The notes under the pieces are model-generated. The model searched no databases and was not told the origin of the DNA. It worked only from the letters and a program-made list of their open reading frames with translations. From positions 1 through 64,000 of the forward strand of contig NZ_KE384549.1 in the NCBI RefSeq assembly GCF_000426645.1: 64,000 nucleotides of DNA, read 5' to 3'. Both the position numbers and the translations under genes were made by a program. The stretch comes from Nakamurella lactea DSM 19367. Lineage in GTDB: Bacteria > Actinomycetota > Actinomycetes > Mycobacteriales > Nakamurellaceae. Positions 58,008 through 64,000 of the stretch are shown here, one piece after another; the stretch's first letter is position 1; the number at the start of each line of letters is the position of its first letter.

Positions 58008-58481
58008 TCAGCTGCCGATCGAGCGGCACGGCCGGGTACGCAGTTCGCGCACGTACTCGGTGGGGGCGTCGGCCGCCTCGGCGGCGTCCGCGATCACCCC
58101 GAGGTACCGGGCTGACGGCAACCCGCCCTCGAAGGCATCCAGCACGTACAGCCAGGCCAGCTTGTCGCCCTCCAAGGTGTGCACCCGCAGCCGGATCTTG
58201 GTGTACAGCCCCAGGTCTGCGCCCTCCCACGAATCCAGCGTGCGCTCGTCGGCGGCCGACAGGTCGTAGAGCACCACGAATACCGAGGACGCGGCGGCAC
58301 TGCCGCTGGGCGAGTCGTCCTGGACGATGGTGGCCAGCGCACCCTCCCAACCCAGGTCCTCGCCGCCGAAGGTCAGTCGCCAGCCCGGCAACCAGCCGGT
58401 GCCGGCCATCGGTGAGGACGGGCAGCGCTGGAGCATCTGGGTCGGATCCATGTTGGATCCATAGGCGGCATACAACGGCAT
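58008..58481 (-). CDS. Gamma-glutamylcyclotransferase-like protein
   Basis: A 157-residue protein of the GGCT-like fold. It begins MPLYAAYGSNMDPTQM with the YGSN substrate loop, followed by GWRLTFGGEDLGWEGALATI and the VLYDLSAADERTLDSWEGADLGLY segment, with a candidate catalytic Glu in the DSWEG region. In the family the enzyme cyclises gamma-glutamyl groups to 5-oxoproline, but many bacterial members have other or unknown substrates. The ATG is the natural start. Convergent with tetR, 20 nt apart. Confidence 0.88.
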   Translation of the reverse strand: MPLYAAYGSNMDPTQMLQRCPSSPMAGTGWLPGWRLTFGGEDLGWEGALATIVQDDSPSGSAAASSVFVVLYDLSAADERTLDSWEGADLGLYTKIRLRVHTLEGDKLAWLYVLDAFEGGLPSARYLGVIADAAEAADAPTEYVRELRTRPCRSIGS

Positions 58482-58518
58482 GGCAAGCAGGGTAGTGGGT
58501 CCGTCGTGACCCGGCGTC

Positions 58519-59088
58519 CTACACCGGTCGGGTCGCTGCGGCCGGTCGCTTCAACAGCAGGTCCAGCAGCACGACGCAGGTGGCCGCAATCAGCGCCGAG
58601 TCGAGGTAGTGGCAGGCCATCGCACCGAGGTAGGTCGGACCGCCCCAGGCGTTGCTCACGAAATTGGGATCCAGTCCGGCGATCAACTGCTCGCCGACCC
58701 GTACCGGCGTGAACAGCAGCAGCGCCAGCGCCGGCAGACCGACCAGGAGGCGCCACGGGGCTTGCCGCAGGGTCAACCGGAGTCGTTGCGCCGCAGCGCG
58801 ACCGAGCGGTGCCAACAGAAAAAGACCGGCGCCCGCGGTCCGTCGGCGACGCAGCATTGCTGCCGTCAGCCAACCGAGGCCGACGACGGCCAGGACCAGG
58901 TGGACCGGCCAGGCGGAGGTTCCCGGACGGACGGCCTCACGGACGTCCGACCTGCCCGCGAAGGTGATCGCGCCGGCGCCCACGCCAACGATCAGCAGAA
59001 CGGCGCAGAGCGTCAGCGACGCCGGCGACAGCCGGCCGGTGGGGGTCGCGGTGTCGGTTTCGGTAGTGGTCCTGGTGTTCATCCTCAT
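58519..59088 (-). CDS. Small four-helix membrane protein
   Basis: A 189-residue protein with four predicted transmembrane helices (about 25-45, 62-80, 112-135 and 160-180) and a cytoplasmic-looking Arg-rich loop RRRRTAGAG between helices 2 and 3. No family is recognised. I chose the ATG at 59088, but the ATG two codons later is equally possible; neither has a strong ribosome site. It is divergent from the histidine kinase and shares a promoter region with a perfect dyad, so the two-component system may regulate it, possibly as target membrane protein. Confidence 0.7.
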   Translation of the reverse strand: MRMNTRTTTETDTATPTGRLSPASLTLCAVLLIVGVGAGAITFAGRSDVREAVRPGTSAWPVHLVLAVVGLGWLTAAMLRRRRTAGAGLFLLAPLGRAAAQRLRLTLRQAPWRLLVGLPALALLLFTPVRVGEQLIAGLDPNFVSNAWGGPTYLGAMACHYLDSALIAATCVVLLDLLLKRPAAATRPV

Positions 59089-59175
59089 GTGATCCAGCCT
59101 GGTCACCGGCCGGCCCATCGTCGTCGGCCCGAAGGCTCGATCCGGGATCCGCCGCGCGCCGGTGACCCGGCCTCC

Positions 59176-59219
59176 CGTCATCCCCCGGGATGACGACGGC
59201 TCCGGTCTGCCGGATGACG
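59176..59219. promoter_or_regulatory. Perfect 9-bp dyad plus extra half-site before the two-component genes
   Basis: CGTCATCCC-CC-GGGATGACG (59176-59195) is a perfect inverted repeat with a 2-bp centre; a further GGATGACG lies at 59212-59219. It lies between the membrane-protein gene and the histidine kinase, 22-78 bp before the kinase start. A NarL/LuxR-type regulator binding site is likely, suggesting autoregulation. Confidence 0.55.
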
Positions 59220-59253
59220 CGACGGCGGGTGGCGCGCCGCTACCGTGTCTGGA

Positions 59254-60450
59254 ATGTTCACTCGGCCGCGGATCAGCGGACCCCGACCGGCGCCCGATCT
59301 CACCGACCTGCTGGTGGCACTGAGCTGTCTGGTGGTGTTCAGCGGCCCCGTATTGATCGGGCTGGACGCCGGTCGCGGACCGTGGTGGGCGATCGCCGGT
59401 TTCGCGATCGCAGACACTGCGCCGCTGGTGTTCCGTCGATGGGCGCCGGTACCGGTATTGGCCGCGGTCGCGGCGGTCGAGCTGGCCGCGTTGCTCACCG
59501 GCGTCCGGTTCACCTTCCTGGTGAGCAACGCAGGGTTGGCGATCGCGGTGGCGGTGTTCACCGTTGCCGCCTGGCTGGCCCGTCGCCGCGCGCTGGTGGC
59601 CTCCGTGGTGGTGATCGCTGTGCTGGGCGCCGGAGGGTTGCTCGCGCTGCGGTGGTATCCGGATCAGGACCAGAACTTCGTGCAGCTGGTCATCGCGCTG
59701 CCTGCCTATCTGCTCGGCGACGCGGTCCGGGGGCGACGGGAGACGCGGCGCGAGCTGGCCGAGCAGACGGCAAGGGCACGGTCGGAGCGGGAGGCCCGGA
59801 TCCGGGCCGAGGAACGGGTCAGGGTGTCAAGGGACGTGCACGACATCGTGTCGCACACCCTGAGCATGATCGCGGTCAGGGCCGGTGCCGGCAGAATGCT
59901 CGCCGATGCAGACCCCGACCAAGCGAGGCAGGCGTTCGCTGCCATCGAACAGGGCAGCAGGTCGGCGCTGATCGAGCTGCGTCGGGTGTTGCGGTCCACC
60001 AGGGAGCCGGCGATCGGCCCGGACGCCGTTGGCACGCCTACGCTGGCAGATCTGGACGTCCTGCTGAACGGTGTGCGGGCCGGCGGCATCGAGGTCGTCG
60101 TGAGTTCGACGGGCACCGGGAACGGACTGCCCCCGCTGCTGGAAACGACCGGATATCGACTGATCCAGGAAGCGCTGACGAACGTGGTCAAGCACGCAGC
60201 GGCCGATCGGGTGCAGGTGACCATGGTCCGGACGGAACAGCGGTTGCGGATCGAGGTGACCGATAACGGCCGCGGTGTCCAATCCGTCCGGGATCCGCAG
60301 GCAGCCGGCGGGTTCGGGCTCACCGGGATGCGTGAGCGGGTCGAGTTGTGGGGCGGCACGCTGGTCGCCGAAAGCCTTGCGGGCGGCGGATTCTCGGTCC
60401 GGGCCGAGTTGCCCTTGGTCGCCCCGACACCGGTCGGTGGTCGACGGTGA
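59254..60450 (+). CDS. NarL/DesK-type sensor histidine kinase
   Basis: A 398-residue kinase from the ATG at 59254, which lies seven bases after TACCGT (59241-59246), a likely -10 box of a leaderless transcript; the GTG at 59245 overlaps this box. About five transmembrane helices occupy residues 20-155. A coiled segment leads to the HisKA_3 domain with RDVHDIVSHTLSMIAVRAGA, phospho-acceptor His196. The ATPase domain has TGYRLIQEALTNVVKHA, VTDNGRGV and GFGLTGMRERV. There is no large external sensor domain, so the membrane helices probably sense the signal. The stop overlaps the response regulator. Confidence 0.93.
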   Translation: MFTRPRISGPRPAPDLTDLLVALSCLVVFSGPVLIGLDAGRGPWWAIAGFAIADTAPLVFRRWAPVPVLAAVAAVELAALLTGVRFTFLVSNAGLAIAVAVFTVAAWLARRRALVASVVVIAVLGAGGLLALRWYPDQDQNFVQLVIALPAYLLGDAVRGRRETRRELAEQTARARSEREARIRAEERVRVSRDVHDIVSHTLSMIAVRAGAGRMLADADPDQARQAFAAIEQGSRSALIELRRVLRSTREPAIGPDAVGTPTLADLDVLLNGVRAGGIEVVVSSTGTGNGLPPLLETTGYRLIQEALTNVVKHAAADRVQVTMVRTEQRLRIEVTDNGRGVQSVRDPQAAGGFGLTGMRERVELWGGTLVAESLAGGGFSVRAELPLVAPTPVGGRR

Positions 60451-61136
60451 CCGACGCGACGACGACGCCGATCCGGGTGTTGATCGCCGATGACGAGGCG
60501 CTGATCCGGGCCGGTTTCCGCGCACTCATCTCGGCAACGCCCGACCTGACGGTCGTCGGCGAGGCGGCCAACGGCGCCCAGGCGGCGCAACTGGCCAGGC
60601 AGGAATCACCCGACGTGGTGCTGATGGACCTGCGGATGCCGGTGATGGACGGCATGGAGGCGACCGCGCTGATCTCGTCGACCACCTCTGTGGGTTCCGG
60701 ACCGAGAGTGCTGGTGGTGACCACTTTCGATGACGACGAGTACGTCTTCGGATCGTTGCGAGCGGGTGCTGCCGGCTTCCTGCTGAAGGACACCCCGCCC
60801 GAGCAGCTGCTGGCAGCCATCAGGGTGGTGGCGGCCGGTGACGGGTTGCTCGCGCCGGCGGCTACCCGGCGGCTGATCGGCGAATTCGTCCGGCGATCGC
60901 CGGTGACCGGACTCGCGGCGCCGCCTGGTTGGGGTGAGCTGACCGATCGTGAACGCGAGGTGCTCGCCGAGGTGGCCACCGGCCGGACGAACGCCGAGAT
61001 CGCCGCTCGGATGGTGGTGAGCGTCCCGACGGTGAAGACGCACGTCAGTCGACTGCTGGGCAAGCTCGGCCTGCGGGATCGGACACAGTTGGTGGTGCTC
61101 GCCTACGAGAGCGGCATCGCGACTCCCGGCGGGTGA
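60447..61136 (+). CDS. LuxR/NarL-type response regulator
   Basis: A 229-residue regulator. The receiver domain shows VLIADDEALIRAGFRAL, phosphorylation site Asp61 in VLMDLRMPVMDG, VVTTFDDDEYVF and GFLLKDTPPEQLL. The C-terminal HTH has LTDREREVLAEVATGRTNAE and MVVSVPTVKTHVSRLLGKL, the LuxR signature. GTG start overlapping the kinase stop (GTGA). It probably binds the dyad upstream of the kinase gene. Confidence 0.95.
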   Translation: MTDATTTPIRVLIADDEALIRAGFRALISATPDLTVVGEAANGAQAAQLARQESPDVVLMDLRMPVMDGMEATALISSTTSVGSGPRVLVVTTFDDDEYVFGSLRAGAAGFLLKDTPPEQLLAAIRVVAAGDGLLAPAATRRLIGEFVRRSPVTGLAAPPGWGELTDREREVLAEVATGRTNAEIAARMVVSVPTVKTHVSRLLGKLGLRDRTQLVVLAYESGIATPGG

Positions 61137-61245
61137 CCTGCCGGCGGCCCGGATCCCGATACGGTTGTCCTGACGTGAGTGAGCTTGCGAACGAACGAAT
61201 GACACTGAGCGGGGCCGACCCGTGAGGGACGAGAGGGGAGGCAAC

Positions 61246-62664
61246 ATGACCAGCATCGTGATCATGGGTGGCGGGCCGGCGGGCTACGAGGCCGCCCTGG
61301 TAGCTGTGCAGTACGGGGCCGACGTGTCGTTGGTCGAGGACCAGGGTGCGGGCGGCAGCTGCGTGCTGCTCGACTGCGTTCCGTCCAAGACCTTTATCGC
61401 ATCGGCCGGCGGCCGGACCTCGGTGCGCGAGGCGGGCGAGCTGGGCATCGACGTCCCGGCCGACGACGTGGTGGTGAACGTGGCGGCCGTGCACGGGCGG
61501 GTGAACCAGCTCGCCGCAGCGCAGTCCGCGGACATCAGGACTCGGCTGCTGGCCGACGGGGTGACGCTGATCGACGGTCGGGCGCAGCTCGACGACTCCG
61601 AGCCCGGTCTGGCCAGGCACGTCGTCAAGGTCACCGAACCGGGTGGGGCGGAGCACACCCTGGCCGCCGATGTGGTGCTGATCGCCACCGGCGCGACCCC
61701 GCGGGTGGCGGTCGGTTGCGAGCCGGACGGCGAGCGCATCCTGACCTGGCGGGACGTCTATTCGCTGAGCGAGCTGCCGGAACACCTGATCGTCGTCGGC
61801 TCCGGCGTGACCGGGGCGGAGTTCGCCTCCGCCTACACCGAGCTGGGGGTCAAGGTGACCCTGGTGTCCAGCCGGGACCGGGTGCTGCCGGGTGAGGACG
61901 CCGACGCCGCCGCGGTGATCGAGGAGGTCTTCGCCGAGCGCGGCTCGACCCTGGTGAAGAGGTCCCGCGCGGAGGGGGTCCGGCGGGACGGCGACGAGGT
62001 GGTGGTGACCGTCACCGGCGGCGACGAGGTTCGCGGTTCGCACTGCCTGATGACCGTCGGTTCGGTGCCCAACACCACCGGGATCGGCCTGGACAAGGTC
62101 GGGATCGAGACGGACAAGGGCGGCTTCGTCGGCGTCGACCGGGTGTCGCGCACCTCGGTTCCCGGCATCTACGCCGCCGGCGACTGCACCGGTGTGCTGA
62201 TGCTGGCCTCGGTCGCGGCCATGCAGGGCCGGATCGCGATGTGGCACGCGCTCGGTGAGGGTGTCCCGCCACTCAAGCTGAACACGGTGTCCGCCAACGT
62301 GTTCACCCATCCGGAGATCGCGACCGTCGGTGCCACCCAGAGCGACGTCGATGCCGGGATGACGAACGTGCAGACCCTGATGCTGCCGCTGGCGACGAAC
62401 CCGCGGGCGAAGATGGCCGGCGTCCGGCAGGGCTTCGTGAAGCTGATCGTGCTCCGGCCCAGCGGAACAGTGATCGGCGGCGTTGTAGTGGCGCCGGAGG
62501 CCTCGGAGCTCATCCTGCCGATCGCGGTGGCGGTGCAGAACAGCCTGACGGCCAAGGATCTGGCCTACAGCTTCTCGGTCTATCCGTCGCTGTCCGGCTC
62601 GATCACCGAGCTCGGGCGGCAACTGATGTCGCTGAGCGAGATCCAAGGCCGCGTGGACAGCTGA
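61246..62664 (+). CDS. lpdA: NAD(P)H-quinone dehydrogenase, LpdA-type flavoprotein
   Basis: A 472-residue flavoprotein of the pyridine nucleotide-disulfide oxidoreductase family. FAD motif VIMGGGPAGYEAALVAVQYG; then GGSCVLLDCVPSK, with two Cys four residues apart like the redox-active pair; the NAD motif VVGSGVTGAEFASAYTELG; IYAAGDCTG; and the dimerisation domain ending FSVYPSLSGSITELGRQL. It resembles mycobacterial LpdA (Rv3303c-type), a quinone reductase, more than a lipoamide dehydrogenase. GGGAGG lies six bases before the ATG; an in-frame GTG eight codons upstream is less likely. Stands alone. Confidence 0.92.
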   Translation: MTSIVIMGGGPAGYEAALVAVQYGADVSLVEDQGAGGSCVLLDCVPSKTFIASAGGRTSVREAGELGIDVPADDVVVNVAAVHGRVNQLAAAQSADIRTRLLADGVTLIDGRAQLDDSEPGLARHVVKVTEPGGAEHTLAADVVLIATGATPRVAVGCEPDGERILTWRDVYSLSELPEHLIVVGSGVTGAEFASAYTELGVKVTLVSSRDRVLPGEDADAAAVIEEVFAERGSTLVKRSRAEGVRRDGDEVVVTVTGGDEVRGSHCLMTVGSVPNTTGIGLDKVGIETDKGGFVGVDRVSRTSVPGIYAAGDCTGVLMLASVAAMQGRIAMWHALGEGVPPLKLNTVSANVFTHPEIATVGATQSDVDAGMTNVQTLMLPLATNPRAKMAGVRQGFVKLIVLRPSGTVIGGVVVAPEASELILPIAVAVQNSLTAKDLAYSFSVYPSLSGSITELGRQLMSLSEIQGRVDS

Positions 62665-62810
62665 GATCGCGTGGCGGGGATGTCCCGCGGCCCAAGACCA
62701 CACTGCTACTCCGGGGGCGCACGGCGCGGTCTTGACAGCCGGAGGTAGCCTAGCTGGGTAGTTGGTTCGCGAGCCGATCGGTAGTCGGCGGCCCGCGCCG
62801 AGTCGACACC

Positions 62811-63004
62811 CGGAGCCCCGGTACCTGTTCGGCGAGAGGGAATCCGGTGTGAATCCGGAACTGCCCCCGCAGCGGTCACTGGGAACGAACGCCGTCACCA
62901 GAGCACTGGACGCGTCCATCGCGACGATCCGGGAAGCGACGGCCAGTAGGAATTGCCGGTAGCTCCGGCGCCGCCCACGAGTCCGAAGACCTGCCAACAC
63001 ACCG
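62811..63004 (+). ncRNA. Cobalamin (B12) riboswitch controlling metE
   Basis: The conserved core of the AdoCbl riboswitch is visible: GGAATCCGGTGTGAATCCGG near 62840-62860, ACTGCCCCCGCAGCGG after it, the P6/P7 region with CACTGG and GGGAAG, and the B12-box end AGTCCGAAGACCTGCC at 62980-62995. GTACCTGTTCGGC at 62821 is the conserved start. It lies about 140 nt upstream of the metE start. When B12 is present it should lower expression of this B12-independent enzyme. A TTGACA at 62732-62737 may be the -35 box of its promoter. Confidence 0.92.
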
Positions 63005-63022
63005 GGTGCGCCGCATCCGGTG
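63000..63022 (+). promoter_or_regulatory. 10-bp hairpin after the riboswitch, candidate expression platform
   Basis: CACCGGGTGC-gcc-GCATCCGGTG forms a 10-bp stem with one G-U pair directly after the conserved B12-box. There is no U-tract, so it would act by anti-pairing or Rho-type termination. A short CCC-GAAA-GGG hairpin at 63131-63140 includes the metE ribosome site and may mask it. Confidence 0.5.
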
Positions 63023-63146
63023 GGCCGTCATCTCGTGGGATGGGGTGCGGGACTCGACCGACCCGTCGACCGGCAACGGCCACGGGTGGGTGACTTCCGC
63101 GCGTCGTTGGGTGACGACCCGGTCGAACGACCCGAAAGGGAACAGC

Positions 63147-64000
63147 ATGTCCCGCAACACCATCACCCCGCCACCGATCAGCGCGACGGTCCTCGGCTAT
63201 CCGCGGATCGGCCGGCATCGCGAACTCAAGAGGGCCATGGAGAAGTACTGGTCCGGCGGCTCCGATCGGGTTCGGCTGGACGCGGTCGCGGCCGATCTCC
63301 GCCGCAGCTCCCGCGCCGACCTGTTCGCTGCCGGCCTGGACTCGGTACCGGTCAACATCTTCTCCTACTACGACCAGGTGCTGGATACCGCCGTGCTGCT
63401 CGGCGCGGTGCCGGAGCGGTTCGCCGACATCGCCGATCCGCTCGATCGCTATTTCGCGATGGCCCGCGGCGCCGCCGACCTCCCGCCGCTGGAGATGACC
63501 AAGTGGTTCGACACCAACTACCACTATCTGGTGCCGGAGATCTCGGCGTCCACGACGTTCTCGTTGCACCCGGAGAAGGTGCTGGCCGATCTGGCCGAGG
63601 CGGTCGCCGACGGCGTGCCGGCCCGCCCGGTGGTGCTCGGGCCGGTGAGTTTCCTGTTGCTGGCCAAGGCGGTCGACGGCCGGCGGCTGCTGGATCGGGT
63701 GGACGAGCTGGTGCCGCTGTATGTCGACCTGATGGGACAACTGGCCGCGGCCGGGGCCGGCTGGGTACAACTGGACGAGCCGACCCTGGTGCAGGACAGG
63801 TCCGAGGAGGAACTGGCCCTGGTGGCCGCGGTGTACGACGCGCTGGCGGCGGTCGCGGACCGGCCGGCCCTGCTGGTGGCAAGCTACTTCGGTGATCTCG
63901 GGCCGGCCCTGCCGGTGCTGGCCGGAACCGGGATCGACGGCCTGGCAATGGATCTGGTGGCCGGTACGCTGCCTGCCGGTGCAGCCGGGCTGGGCGACAA
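63147..64000 (+). CDS. metE: Cobalamin-independent methionine synthase, N-terminal part
   Basis: The first 284 codons of MetE, cut by the window edge. It transfers a methyl group from methyl-tetrahydrofolate-polyglutamate to homocysteine, using zinc and no B12. Seen in the N-terminal barrel are GYPRIGRHRELKRAMEKYWS, YYDQVLDTAVLLGAVPERF, EMTKWFDTNYHYLVPEI and the segment LAAAGAGWVQLDEP. The catalytic zinc domain lies beyond the edge. The ATG follows AAAGGG at six bases. Regulation by the upstream cobalamin riboswitch agrees with B12-using enzymes elsewhere in this window. Confidence 0.96.
   Translation, partial: MSRNTITPPPISATVLGYPRIGRHRELKRAMEKYWSGGSDRVRLDAVAADLRRSSRADLFAAGLDSVPVNIFSYYDQVLDTAVLLGAVPERFADIADPLDRYFAMARGAADLPPLEMTKWFDTNYHYLVPEISASTTFSLHPEKVLADLAEAVADGVPARPVVLGPVSFLLLAKAVDGRRLLDRVDELVPLYVDLMGQLAAAGAGWVQLDEPTLVQDRSEEELALVAAVYDALAAVADRPALLVASYFGDLGPALPVLAGTGIDGLAMDLVAGTLPAGAAGLGD

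Noticed and set aside
62732-62760. A full sigma70 promoter in front of the riboswitch
   Set aside because: TTGACA is clear, but no good -10 hexamer lies at 16-18 bp, so only the -35 box is mentioned.
61045-63000. A 651-codon minus-strand open frame over lpdA and the riboswitch
   Set aside because: Arg/His/Gly-rich product with no motif; it would lie opposite lpdA and a conserved RNA.

Overview
The window is chromosomal DNA of a high-GC actinobacterium. Supporting signs are pervasive G/C third positions, GTG starts, 4-bp gene overlaps, DUF5302, FprA and LpdA-type flavoproteins, PknB-type kinases, a DUF222/HNH gene and SigE-family sigma factor. The gene content would suit a Nakamurella-like member of the class, but the sequence alone does not fix the genus. 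There is no rRNA, tRNA, insertion sequence, phage or CRISPR array.

Layout. 1-470 is the start of an aldehyde dehydrogenase gene that runs off the left edge, followed by a small DUF5302 gene. 1113-19390 is a nine-gene, tightly packed, same-strand block: PP2C phosphatase, FHA protein, receptor Ser/Thr kinase, FHA protein with a helical tail, a 2267-residue membrane-anchored Ig/FN3 protein, MoxR ATPase, DUF58 protein, a transglutaminase-like membrane protein that lacks its catalytic Cys and His, and a zinc-ribbon/RDD/FHA membrane protein. It reads as a phospho-threonine-controlled cell-envelope system and is the most interesting region.

19403-21357 holds a YbaK-type deacylase and fprA. 21979-31368 is a nucleoside/deoxyribose salvage neighbourhood (two aldehyde dehydrogenases, deoC, upp, a hexose/pentose phosphomutase, purine nucleoside phosphorylase) interrupted by a sigma factor with a repeat-bearing membrane partner and by a META lipoprotein. 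A second kinase (31418-32569) is divergent from the potassium-uptake operon kdpFABCDE (32727-40563), whose upstream region carries phased GTCA repeats.

40551-43440 is repeat-rich: a 13-nt repeat across the kdpE stop, hexamer repeats in a DUF222/HNH gene that is broken by a one-base frameshift, and an intergenic array of 14/70-nt and 42-nt repeats in opposite orientation. A secreted M14 carboxypeptidase follows.

45971-51555 is the methylmalonyl-CoA mutase operon mutA-mutB-meaB plus an acetyltransferase, i.e. B12-dependent metabolism. This fits the cobalamin riboswitch at about 62.8-63.0 kb in front of metE, the B12-independent methionine synthase, which runs off the right edge. Between them are a glutamate-cysteine ligase family gene, an M20 peptidase, a SnoaL-like gene facing a MarR regulator, an efflux pump facing its TetR regulator, a gamma-glutamylcyclotransferase, a small membrane protein, a NarL-type two-component pair and lpdA. 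Several genes show a TAnnnT box 6-8 nt before the start codon, which predicts leaderless transcripts, and several divergent promoters contain clear dyad operators.
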